Source: Vibrio gigantis (lineage in GTDB: Bacteria > Pseudomonadota > Gammaproteobacteria > Enterobacterales > Vibrionaceae). Taken from it: 64,000 nucleotides of DNA. Location: positions 1,860,001 to 1,924,000 of the forward strand of contig NZ_AP025493.1 of assembly GCF_024347515.1 (NCBI RefSeq). Direction: 5' to 3'. Under the pieces are notes generated by a model. It had not been told where the DNA came from. It worked only from the letters and a program-made list of their open reading frames with translations, and made no database searches. How positions within the stretch are numbered: the first letter of the stretch is position 1; the number at the start of each line of letters is the position of its first letter. The translations under genes and the position numbers were made by a program. Below are positions 15,184 through 25,204 of the stretch, one piece after another.

Positions 15184-17085
15184 TTATGCCTCTGTTTGTA
15201 ATGCGATATGGTTTTGATGGTACTTATAACGCCATAAAATTTTATTAGGGTCTGTCGTTTCCCCAAAAATGATAGGGTTTATGAGCCCAATAATAGGCTC
15301 GGAAAATGCGTGCTTATAGCCTCGTAATGCGTCCTTTTTCTCTACTGGTCGCTCTAGCAGATGAAATCCAACGCAAGAGGGGGTTAACCACCGCTTCTCC
15401 CTAACGCTTTCTATCAAGTCATCAAAGCTATTCAGATGGCCCTTATAGAGCGAGAGCCATTTTCCCGTTTGTATTGGCATATATTTAACGGCGGAAGTTA
15501 AGCTGTCGAATGGCTGAATGCTATGAAAGTCTGCAATAGAAATCTTGGTTGCCCCTCGGGCAAGCCGTTTTGGTAGGGCTTTAATAATAGAGTCATTGGG
15601 TATGTTTGGCTTATGCGAGAATTTTAGGATAAAGCTAAATGTGAAATTACACTGCCAGTCATCATGTGTTGATGGGGGAGATATTGTGCTATTAGCCTTC
15701 TTAACAAACTCTTTGGTTAAACCACGTTTGTCTAAATGGAGCTGATGTATGCAGATAGCAAACGACTCAATATTCGTTGCTGCGTGTAACTCTCTCAACT
15801 TGCGCTCAAATGCATGCACATATCCATAGAATGCTGTTAGCGAAGGAATACCGATTGTTATAGAAGAGCTCAAAGCTGTTGCTCCAGAGACAGTGATATT
15901 GGGTAAGAGCAAAAATGAACCAGAGTTTGAGCTAGGCTCATCGACAGGAGATTGGGTCAATGGGCAATTTAACTCTTGTTTTAGGAGGCTGTGAAACAAC
16001 CTAGTGAGTTTGGGAATATACGCAAAACGCTTCGTTGTTCTCATCTGAGAAAGATCATAATTTAAGTATTCAGTCAGTGTGTTGGCATCTATTTCAGAGT
16101 TTTGATGTGACAGCCATGCCCGAATCATTTTTCGAATATTGTCGGTTGCTGATTTTCGATATGCTTGTTTTTGATTTTCGGTGATTAGACGCTTATTCAA
16201 GTGCGTATAATCTTTTAACGATTGAATGCTTTCTTTTGTTAACCAGCGCTCATTGTTACTGAGGTTACAGTGAGGCGTTTTTGAGAAATTAGGAACAGAC
16301 CTGAACATTCTTAAGGCCCCACCACATGTCATAGGCAATACTCCCATGTTAGTACTGCGGCTGTAACGGGTTAACGCTGTATAGCGATACTCATTTTCTA
16401 GCGCTTGATAACAGTGACTTTGCATCGATTGAGAAGCCACTGGCGAGAGTGAAATATAAGAACTGTCGTTATCAGGCAAAGATAGTTGAGTTAAGTAATT
16501 TGGAGCGAGACTGACGTTAATCGTTGTTTGAGAAATCGGAGCCAATTTTTTAGCGATAGCCTTACGTGTTTTCTGGTAGCAGCCAAGCGTATTGAGTTTT
16601 TGCCACAACGGGTGTTCTACATCTTTAAGTAAATCCCCAAGGCATGAAATCACACAATTCCAACTAAATTCATTGGTTAATAAGGCGCTTTTGTTAACAT
16701 CACTCGAATCATGGCTGTACGCCCAGTGGTGTGGTTTTAATTTAGAAGATGAGAGTAAAAATTCAGGTAACTGCCCCAAAGGAGTCGCGCGAATAACACC
16801 TTCAGAGCGTATGTCTGGAAACTTTAGGTTGTGGCTTTGTCTATACTCAACCGTTTTTAGACAGCGAGCCCACCATTTTTCATCTCGAAGTTTTTGCTTG
16901 CATTTGACTCGGTCTAGCAGGTCTTTCTGATCATCTGTCTTATCGGTTAAATTGACTAATATCGTCAGTGCATCAAGTTCTTTGCCATCAATCGCAATAT
17001 GCGGTGTGAGTGGACGAAATGCTCGCTTTAATTCCTTGTTCAAATCATCTGGCCTTGATTGTAGTAACTCTTTCAAACTTTCCAT
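15184..17085 (-). CDS. cas8: Cas8f-Cas5f fusion, PAM-recognising Cascade subunit
   Basis: A 633-residue fused large subunit, a hallmark of I-F3 CASTs; in standard I-F systems Csy1 and Csy2 are separate. The N-terminal part corresponds to Cas8f (PAM reading, helical bundle), and the C-terminal part (from about residue 390, LLPNITVSGATALSSSITIGIPSLTAFYGYVHAFER) corresponds to Cas5f, which caps the 5' handle of the guide. No helicase-nuclease (Cas3) exists to recruit, so target binding leads to insertion, not cleavage. Its ATG directly follows the tniQ stop, with a GAGGTGG ribosome site inside tniQ. Confidence 0.93.
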   Translation of the reverse strand: MESLKELLQSRPDDLNKELKRAFRPLTPHIAIDGKELDALTILVNLTDKTDDQKDLLDRVKCKQKLRDEKWWARCLKTVEYRQSHNLKFPDIRSEGVIRATPLGQLPEFLLSSSKLKPHHWAYSHDSSDVNKSALLTNEFSWNCVISCLGDLLKDVEHPLWQKLNTLGCYQKTRKAIAKKLAPISQTTINVSLAPNYLTQLSLPDNDSSYISLSPVASQSMQSHCYQALENEYRYTALTRYSRSTNMGVLPMTCGGALRMFRSVPNFSKTPHCNLSNNERWLTKESIQSLKDYTHLNKRLITENQKQAYRKSATDNIRKMIRAWLSHQNSEIDANTLTEYLNYDLSQMRTTKRFAYIPKLTRLFHSLLKQELNCPLTQSPVDEPSSNSGSFLLLPNITVSGATALSSSITIGIPSLTAFYGYVHAFERKLRELHAATNIESFAICIHQLHLDKRGLTKEFVKKANSTISPPSTHDDWQCNFTFSFILKFSHKPNIPNDSIIKALPKRLARGATKISIADFHSIQPFDSLTSAVKYMPIQTGKWLSLYKGHLNSFDDLIESVREKRWLTPSCVGFHLLERPVEKKDALRGYKHAFSEPIIGLINPIIFGETTDPNKILWRYKYHQNHIALQTEA

Positions 17086-18270
17086 TTACCACCTCGATAC
17101 ATAGAACGAGCGGTTAAATTCATCAGTTTGAAATTCGGCTAACCAAAGGCAGAAGATGTCGCCGAAATAAAATAAGTAGTCGTTAACCGCCAGAGGCATG
17201 TTTGGCTTAGTTTTACGATTTGGCTTTAAGATGCGCTGTTCTACCATTGAAGTTACCTCATCCATACTGCAATTGAGGAATACAGCAGCCTCTAAAGCGT
17301 TCATGCGTAGGTTAGCGATCAGACCGTTGCTATTCCATAAATGTGTTTCTATATGCCGTAGAAGCTCTCCTAAGACGATATTGTGCTGCAGGTTGCGCTC
17401 TGGTAATCGAATGGAACTAAAAAATATCCGCCCCATAAGATCTTTTACCCGCAATTCTTTTCTTCCAACAATTGCGTGATCTACGTTGAATTCGATTTCG
17501 CTATCAATCATAGAATGAAACGAGCTAGGCCAATTCGAGAAAAATTGGGTGAATAATAGATGGTCGAACTTATTGTCATTAAGATGGAGCCACCAATGAA
17601 CCAACCCCCAACGGTAGCTTTTGGGGACGTCAGGTAGATTTTTAGACTCATTGCCGGCGAGCCAATTTGCAACAGTGAATATTACCTCATGACTCACCTC
17701 TGAACTCTTTATGGCTATAGGTTCTTTGCAATTACTGCAATTTCCTTTCAACCCCGACTCTCGGTAGTCAAATTCAGACCCACAACTACAGGCAGTAATT
17801 AAAGGTGTATTATGAATGTGGCAGTGATCGTAACCCTCAAAATGCCAAAGGTAGGAGGCGTAGCCATTTTGTTGTAAACACAATGAGCAGCAGGGGATGG
17901 ATTTAGTTCGAAGTAAACTACGAGGAAAAACTTCAGAACCTCGTATCACAGCACTGGTGGATGGAGAGTATTTTAAATTTGTTCTGTTAATTGCTAACCC
18001 AAGCAGCTCGGGCGGTTCATTAAACGTCAATTGAGCGAGCTTCAGGAGTGAAGCTATTCGGGCACTGGAACTGCTTTTGGCTGACGCAGGATTCATCTTG
18101 CCGATGTTAGTAGGGAAGGTCTGGAACCCTGAGCAGTCGATATCTTGAAGGTAACGTTTCGTGGCCATAAGAAAACGGTTCACATCTTCATAGCCATTTT
18201 TATTTGCAACTCGGATAAAGAAGCTCTCCAAGCTTTCGTTACTGTGTGGTTTGGGTCTTTGTAAAAGCAT
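17086..18270 (-). CDS. tniQ: TniQ (TnsD-family) target-selection protein
   Basis: A 394-residue TniQ that binds the Cas6 end of Cascade as a dimer and brings in TnsC. The N-terminal TniQ motif is LQRPKPHSNESLESFFIRVANKNGY. Zinc-binding cysteines and histidines follow in CCSLC, HFEGYDHCHIHN, CSCG and CSNC (residues ~135-185). Helix-turn-helix-like segments fill the C-terminal half. It is shorter than TnsD of Tn7 because guide RNA replaces DNA reading. It is the first gene of the cas operon. Only one TniQ-family gene is present, so there is no separate protein-directed homing pathway. Confidence 0.94.
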   Translation of the reverse strand: MLLQRPKPHSNESLESFFIRVANKNGYEDVNRFLMATKRYLQDIDCSGFQTFPTNIGKMNPASAKSSSSARIASLLKLAQLTFNEPPELLGLAINRTNLKYSPSTSAVIRGSEVFPRSLLRTKSIPCCSLCLQQNGYASYLWHFEGYDHCHIHNTPLITACSCGSEFDYRESGLKGNCSNCKEPIAIKSSEVSHEVIFTVANWLAGNESKNLPDVPKSYRWGLVHWWLHLNDNKFDHLLFTQFFSNWPSSFHSMIDSEIEFNVDHAIVGRKELRVKDLMGRIFFSSIRLPERNLQHNIVLGELLRHIETHLWNSNGLIANLRMNALEAAVFLNCSMDEVTSMVEQRILKPNRKTKPNMPLAVNDYLFYFGDIFCLWLAEFQTDEFNRSFYVSRW

Positions 18271-18458
18271 TAAGCTCCTCCTAATCCAAATATAGGAGTT
18301 ACCAACATGATTAACCGAGTTTTACTTCAGATTGAGACGCTATCGACAAGTTTCCATTTTGTGTAATCTGGATCTGCATTTCACTTAATTGAATATCAAC
18401 TAAGAGACTATTGCTGTAAAGTATTTATCAATAAGTAAAGATAATTACGGAAGATAGA

Positions 18459-19943
18459 ATGGCAACCTTGCTTAGTTGGCTTGGAAGAACAGACCTTGAT
18501 CAGATGAAGCTAGATAAAACAGCTTCAATTGCGACTATTGCGTTAAAAGCGCCAGCATTTGATGATGTCGTGATTCTGGCTAGTACATGGGAAGATGAAT
18601 GGCATGATTACAAAGAGTGGCTTGAAAAAAAACTGGCTTGTGCCGGGCGTTCCAATACTTCAGTAAAGATTCAACGTATCAGGTTGTCATCTCCAATTGA
18701 TTACACTGCAATTACCAAAGTCATGCACAAGCAACTGGCTTATGTCTCTGATCAGGCTGATGGTATTTTTCTAAACCTGACCTCTGGTACGCCTGCAATG
18801 ACAGTCGTTTCTGTTTTACTTGGAAAGAGTATTGCGAAATGTCGGTTAGTTCAAACTACCCCTCAAGGTCAGTTAATCGAAGTTGATGTACCTGTAGACT
18901 TTTCTGCTGAGTATCAAAAATCTTCGTCAACAGCTATTGCTCAACTTGCTTCAAAAACACCTTCTCTCAATAGTGCTTTTGATACGATTACAGCCAAATC
19001 TACTGTCATGCAGAACGTCATTAAGAAAGCACAACGATTGGCTTATGCCGATCTACCAGCTTTGCTACTCGGAGAAAGTGGTACCGGTAAAGAAGTGATG
19101 GCAAAAGGTATTCATAAAGCCAGTCCTCGTGCTGATAAGCCATTTAAAGCTGTTAACTGTGGTGCTTTACCTGAAAATTTGGTTGATTCGATTTTGTTTG
19201 GTCATGTAAAAGGTGCGTTTACAGGGGCACACCAAGATCATGCAGGGTTGTTTGAGCAAGCAAATGGTGGAACATTATTTCTTGATGAAGTTGGTGAGCT
19301 CCCTTTAGCCGTTCAAGTGAAATTACTTAGGGCATTGCAGCAGCAGGAAATTACAAAGGTGGGAGACGTTGCCACGAAAAGCGTTGATGTGAGGATTATC
19401 GCTGCGACACACCGTGACCTTTTTAAAATGGTTTCTGACGAGTCTTTTCGTGAAGACCTTTTCTATCGGCTAGCCGTTGGAGTGATTGAGTTGCCTTCGT
19501 TAAGGGCGCGTTCAGAAGAGATCCCTTTCCTGATCGAAGAGTTGATGATCGAGATAAACCAGCAGATGAAGACTCATCCCTTATTTGAGAGTAAGAATAT
19601 TTCCAAGTCTGCAATAGAATTTGCAGAAGCATACAGCTGGCCGGGTAATATTCGTGAGCTATGGAACACATTAAACCGAGCCGTATTATGGTCGGAAGGT
19701 AAAGAGATCACTAAACAAGATTTGGACGTTGCGATAATAAGTCGTGACCTGACTACGGCGAACAATGGTGAATTTAGGGTTCCTGGTGACCTTCAGCAAC
19801 ATATTGATAATATAAAGAAAAGTGCAATTGAGTCTGCGATGGATTATGCTGCTGGAAATAAATCTAAAGCTGCAAAATCGTTAGGTTTAAAGAATCATCA
19901 AACGCTGAATAACTGGCTGAAAACGCTCAATTTAGAATCATAA
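18459..19943 (+). CDS. Sigma-54 activator with a CARF-like N-terminal sensor
   Basis: A 494-residue enhancer-binding protein. Residues ~1-165 have a Rossmann-like pattern with FLNLTSGTPAMTVVSVLL near 104-121, resembling the N-T-G-G-T-x-x-M motif of CARF domains (as in RtcR). The AAA+ domain has Walker A GESGTGKE (205-212), the sigma-54 contact loop GAFTGA (252-257) and GGTLFLDE. A Fis-type helix-turn-helix ends the protein. It is read divergently from tniQ and points at hsdR, 64 bp on, where a sigma-54 promoter lies. Inference: it senses a nucleotide or RNA-end signal and switches on the restriction operon. Confidence 0.85.
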   Translation: MATLLSWLGRTDLDQMKLDKTASIATIALKAPAFDDVVILASTWEDEWHDYKEWLEKKLACAGRSNTSVKIQRIRLSSPIDYTAITKVMHKQLAYVSDQADGIFLNLTSGTPAMTVVSVLLGKSIAKCRLVQTTPQGQLIEVDVPVDFSAEYQKSSSTAIAQLASKTPSLNSAFDTITAKSTVMQNVIKKAQRLAYADLPALLLGESGTGKEVMAKGIHKASPRADKPFKAVNCGALPENLVDSILFGHVKGAFTGAHQDHAGLFEQANGGTLFLDEVGELPLAVQVKLLRALQQQEITKVGDVATKSVDVRIIAATHRDLFKMVSDESFREDLFYRLAVGVIELPSLRARSEEIPFLIEELMIEINQQMKTHPLFESKNISKSAIEFAEAYSWPGNIRELWNTLNRAVLWSEGKEITKQDLDVAIISRDLTTANNGEFRVPGDLQQHIDNIKKSAIESAMDYAAGNKSKAAKSLGLKNHQTLNNWLKTLNLES

Positions 19944-19961
19944 AAACAAGCAAGTTTGAAA

Positions 19962-19978
19962 TTGGCGTAAACGTTGCA
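19962..19978 (+). promoter_or_regulatory. Sigma-54 (-24/-12) promoter of the hsd operon
   Basis: TTGGCGTAAACGTTGCA has GG at 19964-19965 and GC at 19976-19977, exactly 12 bp apart as sigma-54 requires (consensus TGGCACG-N4-TTGCA). The predicted start is near 19989, 19 bp before the hsdR start codon. The adjacent upstream gene is a sigma-54 activator. Confidence 0.8.
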
Positions 19979-20007
19979 AAGTATCACTCATCTTAGGAGA
20001 CAGAAAG

Positions 20008-23000
20008 GTGAAGAAGTCTATGAATTTTGAACATTTAAGAGAACAGTGGCCCGAGTTAGCTGAGCTTGGTGCTTTTGCTGAAACGTACGCCGTTGTTGAT
20101 CCGCAAAGTGCTCTCGTTAAGCTACGTTGTTATGTTGAAAAAATTGTTGGTTACCTATACCAAGAACTTCACCTACCTGTTGCTCCCAATGCTTCAATGC
20201 ACGACAAACTTGTCAGTGGCGCTTTTACCTCGGTTGTTGATAAAACCATTGCTGATAAATTTCACGCTGTTCGCAAGGGGGGCAACAAAGCTGCTCATGA
20301 AGGGAAAGTCTCTCAACATGATTCGATTTGGTTGTTGAAAGAGTCTTACTTTATTGGTTGCTGGCTCTATATGGCCTATGGCGACGGTGATATAGAAGGT
20401 TGCCCTAAATTTACTGTTCCAGACAATGCACCAACGGGTGAAGAGTCTAAAGCTGAGTTCAAGAGAAAGAACAAACTGTTACAGCAGAAGCTTAACCAAA
20501 ATGACGATCTTCTTAAGAAAGCGCTAAAAGAATTAGAAGAAGTAAAGCAAGCGCAGTTAGAAGCTCAGAAACAAGCCGCTCAGCTGAAGCAGCAAACTGA
20601 CCAAGTTAAAGCCGATAAAATTCGCACTAATACTTTGTCGCTAAAAAGCAGTTTTGATTTCAATGAAGCGGAAACTCGTAAGCGCCTCATTGATGCTGAA
20701 TTACGCAGTGAAGGTTGGGATGTTGCTCTTGATAATGAAAGCACGGAACAGGTGTCAAAAGAGTATGAAGTGGATGGGCAGCCTACTGCGACAGGTAAAG
20801 GTTTTTGCGACTATGTTATGTGGGATGACAATGGAAAGCCACTGGCTGTCATTGAAGCTAAACGAACTCGAAAAGATGCCAATGCAGGTCGTGAGCAAGC
20901 AAAGTTATATGCAGATGCTCTCGAAGCAAGTACCGGCCAGCGCCCAGTCATTTTCTACACTAACGGTTACGAAATCTATATTTGGGATGATGCTCAGGGT
21001 TACGCACCTAGACTGATTTTTGGCTATTACTCAAAAGACAGCCTTCAATATCTGATTCTTCAACGAGAGTTAAAGAAAGATCTAAACAGCACACCCATTG
21101 ATACCAAAGTTGCGGGCCGTTTATATCAAATGGAAAGCATCAGCCGTATTTGCGAGCGCTTTTCAGACAAGCATCGAAAGGCACTTATTGTTCAGGCAAC
21201 CGGGACGGGTAAAACGCGAGTCTCTATTGCTTTAGCGAAGCGCTTGTTAGATGCAGGTTGGGCGAAACGTATTCTGTTCTTATGTGACCGAAAAGAGCTA
21301 CGTAAACAGGCTGGTAATGCGTTTAATGAGCACACTAAAGAGCCGCTTTTCATCAAAGGTAAAAGTAAGAAAGAACTAGCTTCAAAGGCGCGTATTGTTA
21401 TCGCGACCTATCCGGGTATGATCCAAAATTATGAAGAGTATGATGTTGGCCACTTTGACCTGATCGTTGCTGATGAATCGCATCGTTCGATTTACAACAA
21501 GTACGGCGAGCTATTCAAATATTTCGATGCATTACAAGTGGGTTTAACCGCGACGCCTGTTGAGATGATTTCGCGCTCAACCAGTCAGTTGTTTGGCTGT
21601 GATTACAAAATGCCGACGGCGAACTACCCACTTGAGCAAGCGATTGAAGAGAAAAACTTAGTTCCATTTAAAGTCGTTACTCACACAACTCAATTCTTAC
21701 GTGACGGCATTAAGGCAAGCGAACTGACGGATGAGCAGATTGCAGAACTAGAAGATCAAGGTATTGATCCAAACACTCTGGATTTCGATGCGAAGCAGGT
21801 TGATAAAGCCATATTCAATAAAGATACCAACCGAGCAATCATCCGCAACCTAATGGAAAAGGGTTTAAAAGATGTGGATGACCAACTTCCTGGTAAATCG
21901 ATTATCTTTGCAAGAAACATAGCTCACGCCGAACTGCTAGCTGAGTTGTTTAGTGAAATGTACCCAGATATGGGGGGTAATTTTTGCCGAGTTATCCACT
22001 CAAAATATGAGAGAGCAGAAGAGCTTATCGACAACTTCAAAAGTACTGAAGGTAACGATGATGAAGTTACCATTGCAGTCTCAGTTGATATGTTAGACAC
22101 CGGTATAGATGTACCTGAATGTGTTAACTTGGTCTTTGCTAAACCTATAAAATCAAAAGTGAAATTTTGGCAAATGGTAGGGCGTGGTACACGTTTATGT
22201 GAAAACTTGTACGGACCTGGAGCAGATAAAAAGCACTTCCTCATCTTCGACCACTGGGGCAACTTTGAGCATTTCAAAATGAACCCAGATGAGGATGAAG
22301 GAACGCAAAGTAAATCTTTGGCGCAAAAAGTATTTGAAGCCAAATTAGTGCTTGCCGTCGAAGCGCTTAAAAAAGCAGAGATGGAAATCTTTGCCGACGT
22401 TATACCGCAGATTAAGGCAGACATTGACTCTCTAAACGATAAAACCATCGGTGTACGCGAGAAATGGAAACTAAAAGCACAGCTCAGTGAAGAAAAACGG
22501 TTAATGCAGATGGCGCCAGATACTAAAGCGTTACTCTTTGATGAAATGGCACCTCTGATGCAGTGGAAGAAGACTACTGGTGAAAGTGAAGCGTTGCGTT
22601 TAGACCTGCAATTCTTACAATTGCAACTCACCAAACTGCAGCAGCCAAGTAAAGTTGAGTTAGAGGCACCGCCGATCTTAGACAAAGTCATCAGTCTGTC
22701 AATGCATCTCAATGAAGTGCGTAGTAAAGCGGCAACGATCAAGCAGATTCAACAACCCAACTATTTGAGTGATGCCGATTATTTTGCGGTAGAAGCGTGT
22801 CGTCATAATTTGCGCACGGTTATCCATTTACGCGATAAAGGCGCAGCGCCTCCTGCTCCGAAAACGCCCATTATTGACTTGCAAGAAGATTCAGGGCTGT
22901 ATGAAACGCAAGAGATTAAAACCGACATCATCACTGTGGATTACGAGATCTACCGTCAAGAAGTTGAAAAAACACTGACACCATTGTTTGAATCTAACAC

Positions 23001-23457
23001 TGTGCTGCAGAAAATACGTGGCGGGCAAGCGGTGACAGAAGCTGATTTATCAACACTGAATGCATTAGTGCATACACAAAACCCAAATGTGGATTTACAT
23101 ACACTCAAAGAGTTTTTCCCTGAATCAACCGCCGAATTAGACCAAATTTTACGAACGATTGTAGGGATGGATGAACAACAAATTGAGCATGAATTTACCG
23201 CATTCGTTCAACAAGTTCATACTCACTTGAACGCAAGACAGCAGCGTTTTATCGGTATGCTCAAGAATCACTTATGTCGTTATGGCAGCGTTGATATTGA
23301 AGCTCTCTATGACGCACCATTTAATCAAATTGACGATGCGGGATTAGACGGAGTGTTCCCGAACCCAGCGCAGGCAGATGTAGTTGAACAATTTGTGCGT
23401 CGCTTTAGCGTGCATTTGGGTAATAAACACTCAAGCGTCGAGAAAGCAGTGAATTAA
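20008..23457 (+). CDS. hsdR: Type I restriction enzyme, R (motor-nuclease) subunit
   Basis: 1149 residues; a GTG start 8 nt after AGGAG (an in-frame ATG lies four codons on). The order is an N-terminal DUF4145 HEPN-like domain (~1-140, RKGGNKAAHE), a coiled coil (~150-210), a PD-(D/E)xK nuclease (FCDYVMW, then VIEAKR near 281-286), SF2 motifs (Walker A ATGTGKT near 396, DESH near 488, LTATP) and a C-terminal EcoEI-type region that binds HsdM. It cuts DNA lacking the host methylation after translocation. All key residues are present, so it should be active. It is first in the operon, controlled from the sigma-54 promoter. Confidence 0.95.
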   Translation: MKKSMNFEHLREQWPELAELGAFAETYAVVDPQSALVKLRCYVEKIVGYLYQELHLPVAPNASMHDKLVSGAFTSVVDKTIADKFHAVRKGGNKAAHEGKVSQHDSIWLLKESYFIGCWLYMAYGDGDIEGCPKFTVPDNAPTGEESKAEFKRKNKLLQQKLNQNDDLLKKALKELEEVKQAQLEAQKQAAQLKQQTDQVKADKIRTNTLSLKSSFDFNEAETRKRLIDAELRSEGWDVALDNESTEQVSKEYEVDGQPTATGKGFCDYVMWDDNGKPLAVIEAKRTRKDANAGREQAKLYADALEASTGQRPVIFYTNGYEIYIWDDAQGYAPRLIFGYYSKDSLQYLILQRELKKDLNSTPIDTKVAGRLYQMESISRICERFSDKHRKALIVQATGTGKTRVSIALAKRLLDAGWAKRILFLCDRKELRKQAGNAFNEHTKEPLFIKGKSKKELASKARIVIATYPGMIQNYEEYDVGHFDLIVADESHRSIYNKYGELFKYFDALQVGLTATPVEMISRSTSQLFGCDYKMPTANYPLEQAIEEKNLVPFKVVTHTTQFLRDGIKASELTDEQIAELEDQGIDPNTLDFDAKQVDKAIFNKDTNRAIIRNLMEKGLKDVDDQLPGKSIIFARNIAHAELLAELFSEMYPDMGGNFCRVIHSKYERAEELIDNFKSTEGNDDEVTIAVSVDMLDTGIDVPECVNLVFAKPIKSKVKFWQMVGRGTRLCENLYGPGADKKHFLIFDHWGNFEHFKMNPDEDEGTQSKSLAQKVFEAKLVLAVEALKKAEMEIFADVIPQIKADIDSLNDKTIGVREKWKLKAQLSEEKRLMQMAPDTKALLFDEMAPLMQWKKTTGESEALRLDLQFLQLQLTKLQQPSKVELEAPPILDKVISLSMHLNEVRSKAATIKQIQQPNYLSDADYFAVEACRHNLRTVIHLRDKGAAPPAPKTPIIDLQEDSGLYETQEIKTDIITVDYEIYRQEVEKTLTPLFESNTVLQKIRGGQAVTEADLSTLNALVHTQNPNVDLHTLKEFFPESTAELDQILRTIVGMDEQQIEHEFTAFVQQVHTHLNARQQRFIGMLKNHLCRYGSVDIEALYDAPFNQIDDAGLDGVFPNPAQADVVEQFVRRFSVHLGNKHSSVEKAVN

Positions 23458-23500
23458 CCCTTTGGCTAAAACAGTAAGCTGATTACACTACACCCATTAA

Positions 23501-23561
23501 AACCAGCGGCTATTACCTTGAATTAGGGCCTTGAATTAAGGCTCTGAATACCCCGCTGGTT
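23501..23561. repeat. Hairpin in the hsdR-hsdM intergenic gap
   Basis: AACCAGCGG (23501-23509) pairs with CCGCTGGTT (23553-23561). The loop contains a direct repeat of CCTTGAATTA. It lies in a 169-bp gap that is unusually long for an hsd operon and may set the ratio of R to M and S. Confidence 0.5.
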
Positions 23562-23626
23562 GCTCCCGAACTAGCTTTGCCAAAGAACTAAGCAAGCAGT
23601 AAAGCGAAAAACTAAGAGAATGAATA

Positions 23627-25204
23627 ATGATTACATCAGGCGCATTAAAGAGCCAAATTGACAAGCTATGGGAAGAATTTTGGACGGGTGGGATCACCAA
23701 CCCTTTAACCGTCGTTGAGCAAATTACTTATTTGATGTACGCCCGCATGCTAGACATGAACGAGCGTAACGACGAAAAACGTAGCGCACGAACGGGCAAC
23801 CCATTTAATCGCCGCTTTCCAGACAATAAACAGCACATTCGTTGGGAAAACTTCCGTCATCTTGGCGCAGAAAAGTTATACCCACTAGTAAAAGACGAAC
23901 TCTTTCCGTATTTCAAAGAACTCACGTCTGATGACACGCTGTTTGCAGACTTTATGAAAGATGCGCAGCTAATGATCCAAAAGCAATCGCTATTGGTTAA
24001 AGCGGTTGAGTTGGTGAGTGAGCTGCCGCTAGAAAACAAAGATGTGAAAGGTGACTTGTACGAGTACTTGCTTTCTAAACTAACTACCGCAGGTATTAAC
24101 GGTCAGTTCCGTACACCGCGTCATATTATTCGTGCCATGATTGAAATGCTCGATGTAGAAGAAACGCACCGAGTGTGTGACCCAGCCTGTGGTACGGGTG
24201 GTTTCTTATCTTCGACCTACGAATACCTGCTAGAAAAGTATTCATCACCTGAAGGTGTGGAGAAAGAACAAGCTTTTGACACGGAAGGCAAGCCTGTTTT
24301 AGATGTGTACGGCAATCCGGTATTTAATCACTTGTATGCAGGAGATTTGCTAGAAAACCGTGCTCATATCGATTACGACATGTTCCACGGCTTTGATTTT
24401 GACTCCACCATGCTCCGTGTAGCGGCAATGAACTTGGTGATGCATGGTGTTAAACAGCCAGATATTCACTACCAAGACACATTAAGCCAAAGCTTTATGG
24501 AACGCTTCCCCGATGAGGCAAAAAATGGCTTCGATATCATCCTAGCCAACCCGCCATTTAAGGGCAGCCTAGATGAAGAAGATGTTGATCCTGCGATTCT
24601 AAAAGTTGTGAAAACCAAAAAGACCGAGTTGCTCTTTGTTGCGTTGATTCAACGCATGCTTAAGATCGGTGGTCGTAGTGCGACGGTTGTACCTGATGGT
24701 ATTCTATTTGGTATCTCTAAAGCGCATCAAGCACTGCGTAAGCACCTAATTGAAGATAACCAGTTAGAAGCGGTAATCTCGCTACCAAGCGGTGTGTTCA
24801 AGCCATACGCAGGTGTATCTACCGCAATTCTCATCTTCACCAAAGGTGGCAGTACTGAAAACGTTTGGTTCTACGATGTACAGGCCGATGGAAAATCACT
24901 TGACGATAAACGTACGCCAATCAAAGAGAACGATTTACCAGACCTCGTTAAGCAGTACAAAGCGTATCAAGCCGCTGTAATGACAGGTGAATCTATTGAG
25001 CAGTGGTCAGACAAAACGAAAAAAGCTTTCTTGATAGCGAAAGAGGACATCAAAGCGAACAAATACGATCTGTCGATTAAAAAATATAAAGAAGTGGTTT
25101 ATCAACAAGACAGCTACGAAGAACCAAAGGTGGTTTTAGGCAAACTTAAAGCGCTAGAGAATGAGATTCTTACTGATTTAAACGAGTTGGAGTCGATGCT
25201 ATGA
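23627..25204 (+). CDS. hsdM: Type I methyltransferase, M subunit
   Basis: A 525-residue N6-adenine methyltransferase. An N-terminal HsdM bundle (~1-150) precedes motif I DPACGTGGFL (from residue 185) and motif IV NPPF (about 307-310). Two copies plus one HsdS form the methylase, which protects the host's own sites and is also the core of the restriction complex. It overlaps hsdS by 4 bp (ATGA), so the two are translationally coupled. Confidence 0.95.
   Translation: MITSGALKSQIDKLWEEFWTGGITNPLTVVEQITYLMYARMLDMNERNDEKRSARTGNPFNRRFPDNKQHIRWENFRHLGAEKLYPLVKDELFPYFKELTSDDTLFADFMKDAQLMIQKQSLLVKAVELVSELPLENKDVKGDLYEYLLSKLTTAGINGQFRTPRHIIRAMIEMLDVEETHRVCDPACGTGGFLSSTYEYLLEKYSSPEGVEKEQAFDTEGKPVLDVYGNPVFNHLYAGDLLENRAHIDYDMFHGFDFDSTMLRVAAMNLVMHGVKQPDIHYQDTLSQSFMERFPDEAKNGFDIILANPPFKGSLDEEDVDPAILKVVKTKKTELLFVALIQRMLKIGGRSATVVPDGILFGISKAHQALRKHLIEDNQLEAVISLPSGVFKPYAGVSTAILIFTKGGSTENVWFYDVQADGKSLDDKRTPIKENDLPDLVKQYKAYQAAVMTGESIEQWSDKTKKAFLIAKEDIKANKYDLSIKKYKEVVYQQDSYEEPKVVLGKLKALENEILTDLNELESML

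Noticed and set aside
13521..18270. Idea that the CRISPR system is a damaged immune system
   Set aside because: Loss of cas1, cas2 and cas3, the cas8/5 fusion and the tniQ linkage are normal for transposon-encoded I-F3 systems, not decay.
21924..22742. 272-codon minus-strand frame
   Set aside because: It lies fully inside hsdR, is rich in S/C/R as expected of an antisense shadow, and has no motif.
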